Source of the DNA: an uncultured Mediterraneibacter sp.
GTDB taxonomy: Bacteria; Bacillota; Clostridia; Lachnospirales; Lachnospiraceae
Direction of reading: 5' to 3'
DNA length: 14,280 nucleotides
Assembly: GCA_934418295.1 (NCBI GenBank)
Contig: CAKRWZ010000044.1
Span: forward strand, 1-14,280
Part shown: positions 1 to 7,809 of the stretch, in pieces
How the letters are laid out: each line of letters starts with the position of its first letter
How positions within the stretch are numbered: the first letter of the stretch is position 1
The notes under the pieces: model-generated
What the model was told of the DNA's origin: nothing
What the model saw: only the letters and a program-made list of their open reading frames with translations
The model's database searches: none
Position numbers and translations under genes: made by a program

Positions 1-84
1 GTGATGGTCATGCTCCTGTGTATGCTCATGGGTTTCCTCATGCTCGCAGCCGCACGTTTCTTTTTTCTCTGATAAATCTCCCAT
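1..84 (-). CDS. Partial gene with a Cys/His-rich N-terminus, probably metal-responsive (ArsR/SmtB-type repressor or metal transporter)
   Basis: Only the first 28 codons are in the window; the gene runs off the left edge. The start is the ATG at 84-82, preceded by a GGAGGG ribosome binding site (89-94) at good spacing. The visible peptide has a CGC motif at residues 11-13 and six histidines between residues 15 and 28, alternating with glutamates, which is typical of a metal-binding leader. The gene has its own strong promoter with a SmtB/ArsR-type dyad between the promoter and the start codon. That supports a metal-regulated gene, either an autoregulated ArsR-family repressor with N-terminal thiolate/imidazole ligands or a zinc/cadmium transporter or metallochaperone. 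A His-rich DUF1292-type protein is another possibility. No fold-defining sequence is visible, so the family is inference; that a gene starts here is well supported. Confidence 0.6.
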   Translation of the reverse strand, partial: MGDLSEKKETCGCEHEETHEHTQEHDHH

Positions 85-108
85 AATTCCCTCCAAATGT
101 TTTTCTTT

Positions 109-130
109 CATATGAATGACTGTTCATATG
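109..130. promoter_or_regulatory. SmtB/ArsR-type operator dyad
   Basis: On the plus strand, arm CATATGAATG (109-118) and arm TGTTCATATG (121-130) form an inverted repeat with a 2-bp centre; 8 of 10 positions pair. ATATGAA/TTCATAT half-sites with a 2-bp centre match the known 12-2-12 operators of ArsR/SmtB-family metal sensors. A further TTCATAT half-site (131-137) overlaps the -10 box. The dyad covers the predicted transcription start (about 127), so a bound repressor would block initiation. Confidence 0.6.
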
Positions 131-133
131 TTC

Positions 134-162
134 ATATAATCACATCTGTGCGGATTTGTCAA
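134..162 (-). promoter_or_regulatory. Sigma-A promoter of the Cys/His-rich gene
   Basis: On the minus strand a perfect TTGACA -35 box (157-162) is separated by 17 bp from TTATAT (134-139). The predicted start falls about 7 nt downstream, inside the operator dyad, giving a 5' leader of roughly 40 nt before the ATG at 84. Confidence 0.7.
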
Positions 163-181
163 TAGGTTTTGTAACAGAAAA

Positions 182-236
182 TAAAAAAAGAAGATATTTT
201 TCTGCAAACGGGCTTCACAAAATAATATCTTCTTTT
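182..236 (-). terminator. Intrinsic terminator after ung
   Basis: A perfect 13-bp stem is formed by AAAAGAAGATATT (186-198) and AATATCTTCTTTT (224-236) around a 25-nt loop. Read on the minus strand it is followed by a run of seven T residues that begins in the stem. It lies 10 nt beyond the ung stop codon and ends the hisH-hisF-ung transcript before the next promoter at 162. Confidence 0.8.
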
Positions 237-246
237 ACACAAGTGC

Positions 247-918
247 TCAGTCTTCGATCTGCCAGTCGATCGGGTCGATCCCATGGGCTTCCAGGAAGCG
301 GTTGGTCTGGCTGAATGGTCTGCTTCCGAAAAAGCCGCGATAAGCCGAAAGCGGGCTGGGGTGCGGCGCTTTCAAGATCAAATGCTGTGGGTTCGTCAGC
401 ATCTTTTCTTTTCGCTGTGCCGGAGCTCCCCACAGGATAAACACGATCGGCCGATCTTGGCTGTTCAATGCCATGATCGCTGCATCCGTAAATTCTTCCC
501 AGCCGATCCCGCGGTGGGAATTTGCCTGATGCGCCCGCACGGTCAATACCGTATTTAAAAGCAGCACGCCTTTCTCCGCCCATTGCGTCAGACATCCATG
601 GTGAGGAATGGTGCACCCCAGATCATCATGCAATTCCTGGTAAATATTTACCAAAGAGGGTGGGATCTCGACGCCTTTCTGCACCGAGAAGCACAGACCG
701 TGAGCCTGTCCCACGTTGTGATAAGGATCCTGTCCCAATATGACTACTTTCACCTGCTTTAAAGGTGTCAGGTGAAAGGCATTAAAAATATCCTGCGCCG
801 GCGGAAATATCTGCCGTGTATGATATTCCTGGTTGACAGTTTCAAACAGTTTCCGATAATAAGGTTTTGCAAATTCACCTTTTAACGCTTCGTACCAATC
901 TCCGTTGATTCCCGGCAT
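247..918 (-). CDS. ung: Uracil-DNA glycosylase, family 1
   Basis: Cytoplasmic base-excision repair enzyme that removes uracil from DNA after cytosine deamination or dUMP misincorporation. At 223 residues it has the usual family length. The water-activating motif GQDPYH is at residues 62-67 (catalytic Asp64), the uracil-recognition strand LLLNTVLTV surrounds Asn122, and the DNA-intercalation loop HPSPLS is at 186-191 with catalytic His186. All family 1 landmarks are intact. The ATG is preceded by GGAGGG at good spacing. The gene follows hisF by 19 bp and is the last gene before a strong terminator, so it is probably co-transcribed with hisH-hisF although the functions are unrelated. Identification is near certain. 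Confidence 0.97.
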   Translation of the reverse strand: MPGINGDWYEALKGEFAKPYYRKLFETVNQEYHTRQIFPPAQDIFNAFHLTPLKQVKVVILGQDPYHNVGQAHGLCFSVQKGVEIPPSLVNIYQELHDDLGCTIPHHGCLTQWAEKGVLLLNTVLTVRAHQANSHRGIGWEEFTDAAIMALNSQDRPIVFILWGAPAQRKEKMLTNPQHLILKAPHPSPLSAYRGFFGSRPFSQTNRFLEAHGIDPIDWQIED

Positions 919-937
919 AATATCCCTCCAAACACAT

Positions 938-1699
938 TTACAGCCGAACTGAAATGCCTTCTTTTTTCAAATATTCCTTTACTTCCCGTATTTCCAATTC
1001 TTTGTAATGGAACAAAGACGCTGCCAGCGCTGCATCTGCGCCACCTTCGGTAAATACTGTCCTAAAGTGCTCCAGTTTTCCGGCTCCTCCGGATGCGATC
1101 ACCGGGATCGAAACCTGCTCTGCTATGGTTTTGGTCAGCTCCAGATTGTAACCGTCTTTTGTGCCGTCACAATCCATACTGGTCAAAAGGATTTCACCGG
1201 CACCAAGGCTTTCCACTTCTTTTGCCCATTCTACCGCATCAATGCCCACGTCGATCCGGCCGCCGTTTTTGTAAATGTTCCATCCGCTTCCATCTGCTCT
1301 TTTCTTCGCGTCTATGGCCACTACCACGCACTGGCTTCCGAACTTGTCTGCTGCTTCCCGGATCAGATTCGGCGTATTGATGGCCGAGGAATTTATTGAT
1401 ATTTTATCGGCTCCCTCTCTCAGGATCGCACGGAAGTCTTCTACCGTCCGGATCCCGCCTCCTACCGTAAACGGGATAAACACACATTCTGCCACCTTCC
1501 TCACCATATCCGCCACAGTATTTCTCTGATCGGAGGATGCGGTGATATCCAAAAACACCAGTTCATCTGCTCCCGCTTCGTTGTATGCCTTTGCAATTTC
1601 CACCGGATCTCCCGCATCCCGCAGATCTACAAAATTGACACCTTTTACCACTCGTCCGTTGCTCACATCCAGACATGGAATGATTCTTTTGGTAAACAT
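938..1699 (-). CDS. hisF: Imidazole glycerol phosphate synthase, cyclase subunit HisF
   Basis: Synthase subunit of the HisHF complex. It uses ammonia delivered by HisH to turn PRFAR into imidazole glycerol phosphate plus AICAR, the fifth step of histidine synthesis and a link to purine metabolism. The 253-residue (beta/alpha)8 barrel is full length. The N-terminus MFTKRIIPCLD carries catalytic Asp11, and Asp130 (VVAIDAKK) is the second catalytic acid. Phosphate-binding loops VGGGIRT (79-85) and ASGGAG are intact. The start has an AGGGGG ribosome binding site about 8 nt upstream. It lies 14 bp after hisH, as expected for two subunits made together. Confidence 0.97.
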   Translation of the reverse strand: MFTKRIIPCLDVSNGRVVKGVNFVDLRDAGDPVEIAKAYNEAGADELVFLDITASSDQRNTVADMVRKVAECVFIPFTVGGGIRTVEDFRAILREGADKISINSSAINTPNLIREAADKFGSQCVVVAIDAKKRADGSGWNIYKNGGRIDVGIDAVEWAKEVESLGAGEILLTSMDCDGTKDGYNLELTKTIAEQVSIPVIASGGAGKLEHFRTVFTEGGADAALAASLFHYKELEIREVKEYLKKEGISVRL

Positions 1700-1713
1700 C
1701 TGCCTTCCCCCTC

Positions 1714-2319
1714 TTAAAGTTCTACAAAGTTTTTCAAAATCTGAAGTCCGGTCTCACTGCTCTTTTCCGGGTGAAACTGGCATCCGAACACGTTTTCCCT
1801 TTCCACAGATGCGTGGATCTCTACGCCATATTCCGCAGAAGCTTTCACGATCTGTTCGTCCTTGGCTTTCAGATAATAAGAATGGACGAAATATACGTAT
1901 TCCCCTTCCTTCATATTCCGGAAAAGACGGCCTTCATGGGACAAATGCAAAGAATTCCATCCCATATGCGGGATTTTCAATCCGTCTGCCGGCGGAATTT
2001 TCAAGATCTTTCCCTCCAAAATCCCAAGTCCCGGCACACCGGGTGCTTCTTCACTGGTTTCAAATAAGAGCTGCATTCCCAGACAAATGCCCAAAAAAGG
2101 CGTTCCTTTTTCTATGATCTGCCGGATCACTTCCGTCAGATGAAAATTTTGCAGATTTTCCATGGCATCTCCGAAAGCGCCTACCCCCGGCAGGATCACT
2201 TTGTCTGCCGCCAAAAGCTTCTGCGGATCTCTGGTGGGCTCCACATCCTGTCCCAGCGCCTGCAGTGCCTTTTCTACACTTTTCATGTTTCCTGCATCAT
2301 AGTCGATCAATGCGATCAT
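1714..2319 (-). CDS. hisH: Imidazole glycerol phosphate synthase, glutaminase subunit HisH
   Basis: Class I glutamine amidotransferase that hydrolyses glutamine and channels ammonia to HisF. The 201-residue protein has the complete triad: nucleophile Cys79 in GICLG, plus His183 and Glu185 in FHPEKS. The oxyanion-strand region PGVGAFG lies near residue 44. Start ATG has an AGGGGGA ribosome binding site. A promoter candidate lies just upstream, so hisH-hisF-ung can be transcribed separately from the two-component genes before it, although no terminator separates them. The other his genes are absent from the window. Confidence 0.97.
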   Translation of the reverse strand: MIALIDYDAGNMKSVEKALQALGQDVEPTRDPQKLLAADKVILPGVGAFGDAMENLQNFHLTEVIRQIIEKGTPFLGICLGMQLLFETSEEAPGVPGLGILEGKILKIPPADGLKIPHMGWNSLHLSHEGRLFRNMKEGEYVYFVHSYYLKAKDEQIVKASAEYGVEIHASVERENVFGCQFHPEKSSETGLQILKNFVEL

Positions 2320-2345
2320 TTTTATCCCCCTGCTATTGATATTGA

Positions 2346-2374
2346 ATCATAGTTTTCCTGTTTCTTCTTTCCAA
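2346..2374 (-). promoter_or_regulatory. Candidate promoter for hisH-hisF-ung
   Basis: On the minus strand TTGGAA (2369-2374) lies 17 bp before TATGAT (2346-2351), within the 59-bp gap between the histidine kinase stop and hisH. Spacing is ideal and both boxes are close to consensus (4/6 and 5/6). There is no T-box or other long leader, so there is no sign of histidine-specific attenuation here. Confidence 0.5.
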
Positions 2375-2378
2375 GGTT

Positions 2379-3860
2379 TCAAGCCCCATCCGTTTTTGTG
2401 TCCAATTCAAACCAGAATTCAACACCATTGTCATAATTTTTCACACCATACTTCTGATGGAAGGATTCCATGATCGCGCGTACAATGGACAATCCGATTC
2501 CGTTTCCGCCGTATTCTCTCGTATGTGCTTTGTCTACTTTATAAAATTTATCCCACAGCCTGTCCAGATCCTCTTCCGGGATCGGTTTTCCGCTGTTGAA
2601 TACGCTGACTCTTACCACATCTTCTTTCGGATGCAGCCGGATTTCAATCCGTTTTTCAAAATCTACGTGATGGATTGCATTGGTCAGGTAATTCCGCACC
2701 ACCTGTTCCGTCTTAAACTCATCCGCCCACACATAGACTGGCTCGCTTTCCACAAAGTTGGCCGTCGCTTCCGCCTGCTGGATCAGGATCTCACAGCTTT
2801 GCAGAACCCCCCGGATCAGGCCGGTCAGGTCAAATCGCTCAAATTGGATCTCCTCTTCCCCGAATTCCAACTGATTCAGCGTCATCAGATTTTTTACCAT
2901 CTGGTTCATCTTTGCCGCTTCATCCATGATCACGTCACAGTAAAACTCTCGACTTTCCGGATCGTCATTTACACCTTCTTTCAGTCCTTCCGCATATCCC
3001 TGGATCAATGCGATGGGTGTTTTCAGCTCATGGGACACATTTCCCAAAAATTCCGTCCGCATCCGCTCGATCTCTTCTTTCCGGGCAATGTCTTTCTTAA
3101 GCTGATTGTTTGCGCTCTTGAGTTCTGAAATGGTATTTTCCAGCGTCTCCGACATTTTGTTGAAATTTTCTCCCAAAACGCCGATCTCATTTTTTCCCCC
3201 GCTGACGTATTTTGCGTTAAAATCCAATTTTGCCATTCTCTTGGACAGCTCCGCCAGTTCCAGGATCGGCCCGGTGATCCGGCCGGAAAAATACTCCACC
3301 AGGAAACTTCCGATGATGATGGCGATACAACCCATATACAGCAGAAACCGATTGGCAAGCCCTGCATTTTCCTGGATACTTACCATGGGGCTTCGGATGA
3401 TGAAAAGATCCGTATCATTGATGTAACCCCACATTTCCACGTATTCTGTGTTGTTGGTGGGGTCCGTCATCTTCCGGACTTCATAATCCTTTTTACTTTC
3501 CAAAATCTTTCCTTTTTCCTGGTTTTCCCCCAGAAGATATCCCATCAGCTGTGCAAACAAGATCCCGTTTTTCTCCCTGGCTGTCATGTACAGGATATTC
3601 CCGCTTCCGTCCATAATGATGGCTGATATATTGCTCTTTTCTGAAATGCCGTTCAGCTTATCGGTCACATCAGAATCGTCAATGTTTCCTTTTTTTACCG
3701 CCTTTGCTGACGCTTCATACATCTGCTTGAGTTCATAGGTCTTATTTTTTACATAATATTGTTCCAGATACCGTCCGTTGACCAGGCACATCATCACCAG
3801 GATAAACACGATCAGTCCGATAAACATGACCGATATCTGTCGCTTCAATGAACGCATCAT
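2379..3860 (-). CDS. Membrane sensor histidine kinase (HAMP, HisKA, HATPase_c)
   Basis: Membrane-bound sensor that autophosphorylates on histidine and passes phosphate to the response regulator encoded just upstream. The 493 residues show TM1 at about 10-28, an extracytoplasmic sensor region of about 140 residues, TM2 at about 171-190, HAMP at about 191-245 and a linker coil. The H box VSHELKTP follows, with phospho-acceptor His277. The catalytic domain has an N box around Asn390/Asn394, a G1 box at NSGKP (422-426) and a G2 box at GGNGIGLS (451-458). All catalytic boxes are intact. Its ATG overlaps the regulator's stop by one base (TGATG), so the pair is translationally coupled; a second ATG directly follows the first. 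The sensed signal is unknown, but the linked ABC transporter points to an envelope or antimicrobial cue. Confidence 0.93.
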   Translation of the reverse strand: MMRSLKRQISVMFIGLIVFILVMMCLVNGRYLEQYYVKNKTYELKQMYEASAKAVKKGNIDDSDVTDKLNGISEKSNISAIIMDGSGNILYMTAREKNGILFAQLMGYLLGENQEKGKILESKKDYEVRKMTDPTNNTEYVEMWGYINDTDLFIIRSPMVSIQENAGLANRFLLYMGCIAIIIGSFLVEYFSGRITGPILELAELSKRMAKLDFNAKYVSGGKNEIGVLGENFNKMSETLENTISELKSANNQLKKDIARKEEIERMRTEFLGNVSHELKTPIALIQGYAEGLKEGVNDDPESREFYCDVIMDEAAKMNQMVKNLMTLNQLEFGEEEIQFERFDLTGLIRGVLQSCEILIQQAEATANFVESEPVYVWADEFKTEQVVRNYLTNAIHHVDFEKRIEIRLHPKEDVVRVSVFNSGKPIPEEDLDRLWDKFYKVDKAHTREYGGNGIGLSIVRAIMESFHQKYGVKNYDNGVEFWFELDTKTDGA

Positions 3861-4543
3861 CAGGCGTCCACCTCAAATTTATATCCCATTCCCCAAATGG
3901 TTTTGATGTATTCGCCGTAGCTGCCCAATTTACTCCGCAGTTTCTTTACATGGGTATCGATAGTCCGCGCATCTCCAAAATAATCATAATTCCACACATT
4001 ATTCAAAATCTTTTCCCTGGAGAGTGCAATCCCCTGATTTTCCATAAAATAGGTCAACAGTTCGAATTCCTTGAAGCTAAGCTCCACTTCGTTTCCATCC
4101 AGTGTCACCGTATGTGCAGATTTGTCCACGCAGATCGCCCCCGCTTCCAGGATATCTCCGCTTTCTCCGCCTGCCGTCCGCCGCAGGATCGCCGATACTC
4201 GCGCCACCAGGATCTTGGGGCTGAACGGTTTTGAAATATACTCATCTGCCCCGGATTCAAACCCCTGTAACTCATCATGTTCACTGGAACGAGCTGTCAG
4301 CATAATGATCGGGATTTGGGAAGAATGGGTACGGATTTCCCTGCAAACCTGCCAGCCGTCCATTTTGGGCATCATTACGTCCAGGATCACCAGATCGATA
4401 TCCTTATTTTCATAGAAAATATCCATCGCTTCTATCCCGTCTCCCGCCTCCAGCACTTTATAGCCCTCTCTGCTCAAAAAGTCCTTGACTAGTTTGCGCA
4501 TTCTGCTTTCATCGTCTACTACCAGGATCGTTCCTTTTCCCAT
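3860..4543 (-). CDS. OmpR/PhoB-family response regulator
   Basis: Cytoplasmic transcription factor controlled by the adjacent kinase. The receiver domain (about 4-118) has the acidic pocket Asp10/Asp11, phospho-acceptor Asp55 (VILDVMMP), Thr83 and Lys105 (SKPF). A winged-helix DNA-binding domain (about 128-224) has the recognition helix RTIDTHVKKLRSKL (193-206) and the wing motif WGMGYKF. Length 227 is standard for the subfamily. Start ATG has GGAGG at good spacing. The 63-bp gap after the permease is AT-rich and has a TATAAA box at 4586-4591 without a good -35, so a weak internal promoter is possible. The likely target is its own operon, because the ABC transporter is encoded immediately upstream in the same direction. 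Confidence 0.94.
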   Translation of the reverse strand: MGKGTILVVDDESRMRKLVKDFLSREGYKVLEAGDGIEAMDIFYENKDIDLVILDVMMPKMDGWQVCREIRTHSSQIPIIMLTARSSEHDELQGFESGADEYISKPFSPKILVARVSAILRRTAGGESGDILEAGAICVDKSAHTVTLDGNEVELSFKEFELLTYFMENQGIALSREKILNNVWNYDYFGDARTIDTHVKKLRSKLGSYGEYIKTIWGMGYKFEVDA

Positions 4544-4606
4544 TGTGTTTCCTCCATTTCTGCCTTCTTCGCTCTTTTCACGCTATTTTATAATTCTATA
4601 CTATAT

Positions 4607-7600
4607 CTATTCCACACTTTTCAGCGATTCTACCATATCAATCTTCCGCAGCTTGTAAAACATAATCCAATTTACAAAGCAGGAAAATCCAAAGGTGAGC
4701 AAAATACCGATCACAAAGCTGCTGAAATCAATATTCCGTCCGAACATAACGGTATCGATCTCCACCGTTTCTATCACAAAGCGATGGAGCAGTTTTCCCA
4801 AAATACAGCCACCTGCCGCACCGAATATGGTCAGAAGTATATTTTCTCGATATACATATTCCGCCACCTCCAGATCATAAAAGCCCAGCACTTTCAGCGT
4901 AGCCAATTCCCTTCTTCTCTCTGTGATATTGATATTGTTCAGATTATATAATACGACAAAGGCAAGCATTCCTGCAAACAATACGATGACGCCCATGACC
5001 GAGTCCAGACTGGTCAGCATGGCATCTACTTGATCCTGGATCTCTGCTACATATTTCACACTGAATGCGCCGTCGGTGCCCAGAATTTTTTCGCCCACTG
5101 CTTCCAGCTGATCCTCTTGTCCTTTTTTCATCCGAAAACAAACCGCATTGTACTTCGGTTCTCTTTCGAACAACTTTTGGTAAGTGTCCGGGCTCATGTA
5201 CAGATAATGTCCCATATAATTTTCGCACACTGCCGAAATTTTCGTCTGAATTTCTCCTCTGACCTCATCTCGGATCACAATCGTGTCCCCTGCCTGCACC
5301 CCCAGCAGGGAAGCCGCTTTTTCTGTCAAAACCACTCTATCTTTTTCCAGGCTGTAGTTCTCCTCGCCGATTCTGCTCCGCAGTGTGACAAACTCCCCAT
5401 AATCCTCCGAGCTTTCCGGAATATCCAGATAAACATCCAATGTTTTCCCGTGACCGCTGACCTTCACTTGCTCCATCAGGACCCGCTTTGCCGCACCTAC
5501 CTTCTCATCTGTTTCTACTGTTTCCACCGTCTTTTCCTGCTCTGCGGCAGACGCCGTAGGATTCAGGATCAGATTGGCATCATACCGTTGGATCTCACGG
5601 TACTGTAAACGGGCAATATTCGAAATAGAATCCTCCAGACCAAAGCCCACCAATAAAAGCCCCATGCAGCCTCCGATCCCGCTGACCGTCATAAAAAACC
5701 GCTTTTTATAACGAAACAGGTTCCGGACTGTCGCTTTCCAGATAAAGCTTAAATGTTTCCAAAAAAAGGGGATTCGTTCCAAAAGTACCCGTTTCCCTGA
5801 TTTTGGTGCCGGTGGCCGCATCAGCTCCGCCGCCGTTCCACGCAACTCACGGCCACAGGCAAACCAGGCGGCTCCTACCGTACAAACCGCCGCAATCACA
5901 ACCGCCGCAACCGTATACTTGACGTCATACGGCGTCCGCACCGTCGTTACATGCGGATACATCATCTGATAGGCCCTAATAATAATCTGGGGCAATAGCT
6001 TTTCTCCGATCAAAACCCCCAACACGCCGCCGCCAAGCGTTGCCAAGAGTGCATACCCCAGATATTTTACAGAGATACTTTTTCTGGAATAACCCAATGC
6101 TTTCAGCGTACCGATCTCTGTCCTCTGCTCCTCTACCATCCGGGTCATAGTCGTCAGACTGATCAGTGCGGCCACCAAAAAAAAGAGCACCGGAAAAACC
6201 TCCCCAATGGCACGCATACGGTCTGCATTCTCTCCATATCCTGAATATTCTGTCAGGACACTTCGGTCATTTATATACCATTTTGCATTTTCAATCTTGG
6301 AAACCTCATCCTCTGCTTCCTGAATCTGCTGTTCACCGTCTGCAATTTTTGCCTCGGCTTCTGCTTTTGCCGTCTCATAAGAAATTTGCCCCTCCTGCAG
6401 TTTCTGTTCATTGGAGGCGATCTCCCGTTCTCCCTGAGAAAGCTGCGCTTCCCGGGCTGCCAGAGTCTCTTTTGCAGAAGCGATCTGCGCCTGTCCTGCT
6501 TTCCATTCCTCCAAAGCCGCATTCAGTTTCTGTTGTCCCGCATCCAGCTGGGTGCTCTGATCCTGTAATGCATTTTGCTGCGCCAAAAGTGCTTCCTTTT
6601 GCGCCTGCAGTGCCATGATCTGTGCCTGCAGCTGATTCAAGGTCTCCGGATCTGCTCCGCCGGAGCCTGCCAGCTGGTCATACGTTTCCTGCAGCTGTGT
6701 CAGGTTTGCATCCAACTGTGCCAGCCCCGCGCTGAGGCTCGCCTGCGCCTGCTGTAATTTTTCTCTGTTCTGATCCAATGTCTGCTGTTGCTCTTGCAGT
6801 GCAGTCTGTCCCTCTGCTAATTCTTTCTCCTTTGACGCCAGTTGCTGTTTGGCTGCCTGCAACTGATTTTTGCCGCTGATCAGCTGCTGTCTGGCCGCTT
6901 CCAGCTGTGCTTTTCCTTCTTCCAGTTCTTCCTGTGCCGCTTCCAGCTTACCGGCTGCTTCCGTTTTAGCCGTCTCCAGCTCTGCTTTTGCATCCTCCAA
7001 CTTTTGCGTCGCTTCCCCCACGATTTCCTGATAACGCGCCGTCTGGCGGGTATCTTTGATCTTTTCAATCCGATCCGACGCATCTTGCACCTTTGTATCA
7101 TAAGCTTCCGTAAACGCTGTCAGCTCCTGTGCACCCGCAACCTGTACATAAATTTCTGTATAAGCCTCTGTCACAAAGTTCTCTGCCAACACATAAGCAA
7201 AGCCCTTGACCGAGCCGGTCCCTATCGATGCACTTCCCCGATAAAAAGAGAGATAGCAGGGACTGTATCCGCTCCCCACAATCGTAAAGGTATCTCCTTT
7301 GAATGTATCTGTAATCTTTGCATCCGTTCCGGAAAGAAGCTGAATCTGATCTCCCAGCTTATAATCGCTGTTTTTTAAAAAATCGGCATCCACCAGACAC
7401 TCTCCTGCAGTTTCCGGAAGTCTTCCCTCTGCCAGATCGATCTGATTCATAGTCGGCAGCATAGACATGACATGCAGAACATCCTGCCCCTCATGATTGA
7501 CACATAAAACATCTGCTGAATATCCAGGTTCTACCGTTTGAACCCCGTTCACCTCCGACAGCGCTTCCACGTCCTCGCCTGTCAGACCCAGTGTACTCAC

Positions 7601-7789
7601 CACCTGGAGATCCATCAAATGAAACTTGTCCGTATAGGCATCTCCTGTATACCGCATATCCGGTTCTGTTGCCCGAATCCCGGCAAAAAAGGCGGTTCCC
7701 AATAGCACAATGCAGAAAATCGACAGAAAACGACCTTTACTGTTCCTGATTTCCCGCCAGAAATTTTTTCGCAATGCATCTTTCTTCAT
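4607..7789 (-). CDS. FtsX-type ABC transporter permease with a long extracytoplasmic coiled-coil hairpin
   Basis: Membrane subunit for the ATPase encoded upstream; 1060 residues. It has TM1 at about 21-39, then a MacB-like extracytoplasmic region. A very long Ala/Gln/Glu/Leu-rich coiled coil follows (about 253-500), with a Gly/Pro break at about 375-382 that would fold it into an antiparallel hairpin. TM2-4 (about 531-548, 578-596, 625-643) form the first FtsX domain, and TM5 lies near 698-717. A second extracytoplasmic domain is followed by TM6-8 (about 930-948, 982-1000, 1024-1042), the second FtsX domain. Both FtsX domains carry the related coupling segments TEIGTLKALGYSR and RELATLKVLGFYD. 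I chose the ATG at 7789 because GGGGGA lies upstream at good spacing. The longer reading begins with a GTG at 7816, lacks a ribosome binding site and overlaps the ATPase gene. Function is probably mechanotransmission or envelope export; the substrate is unknown. Confidence 0.9.
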   Translation of the reverse strand: MKKDALRKNFWREIRNSKGRFLSIFCIVLLGTAFFAGIRATEPDMRYTGDAYTDKFHLMDLQVVSTLGLTGEDVEALSEVNGVQTVEPGYSADVLCVNHEGQDVLHVMSMLPTMNQIDLAEGRLPETAGECLVDADFLKNSDYKLGDQIQLLSGTDAKITDTFKGDTFTIVGSGYSPCYLSFYRGSASIGTGSVKGFAYVLAENFVTEAYTEIYVQVAGAQELTAFTEAYDTKVQDASDRIEKIKDTRQTARYQEIVGEATQKLEDAKAELETAKTEAAGKLEAAQEELEEGKAQLEAARQQLISGKNQLQAAKQQLASKEKELAEGQTALQEQQQTLDQNREKLQQAQASLSAGLAQLDANLTQLQETYDQLAGSGGADPETLNQLQAQIMALQAQKEALLAQQNALQDQSTQLDAGQQKLNAALEEWKAGQAQIASAKETLAAREAQLSQGEREIASNEQKLQEGQISYETAKAEAEAKIADGEQQIQEAEDEVSKIENAKWYINDRSVLTEYSGYGENADRMRAIGEVFPVLFFLVAALISLTTMTRMVEEQRTEIGTLKALGYSRKSISVKYLGYALLATLGGGVLGVLIGEKLLPQIIIRAYQMMYPHVTTVRTPYDVKYTVAAVVIAAVCTVGAAWFACGRELRGTAAELMRPPAPKSGKRVLLERIPFFWKHLSFIWKATVRNLFRYKKRFFMTVSGIGGCMGLLLVGFGLEDSISNIARLQYREIQRYDANLILNPTASAAEQEKTVETVETDEKVGAAKRVLMEQVKVSGHGKTLDVYLDIPESSEDYGEFVTLRSRIGEENYSLEKDRVVLTEKAASLLGVQAGDTIVIRDEVRGEIQTKISAVCENYMGHYLYMSPDTYQKLFEREPKYNAVCFRMKKGQEDQLEAVGEKILGTDGAFSVKYVAEIQDQVDAMLTSLDSVMGVIVLFAGMLAFVVLYNLNNINITERRRELATLKVLGFYDLEVAEYVYRENILLTIFGAAGGCILGKLLHRFVIETVEIDTVMFGRNIDFSSFVIGILLTFGFSCFVNWIMFYKLRKIDMVESLKSVE

Positions 7790-7809
7790 AGCGTTCCCCC
7801 GCTGCTTTT

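Noticed and set aside
1542..2117. A 191-codon plus-strand open frame
   Set aside because: It lies antisense to the certain hisF and hisH genes and has no family resemblance.
2457..3128. A 223-codon plus-strand open frame
   Set aside because: It is antisense to the catalytic domains of the histidine kinase; it is a frame shadow.
4544..4606. Strong promoter for the response regulator
   Set aside because: A TATAAA box is present but the best -35 at 17 bp (GTGGAA) is poor; only a weak internal promoter can be suggested.
6280..7060. Possible tandem DNA repeat or minisatellite inside the permease gene
   Set aside because: The repetition is at the level of Gln/Ala/Leu composition of a coiled coil; the nucleotide sequence is not a regular tandem array.
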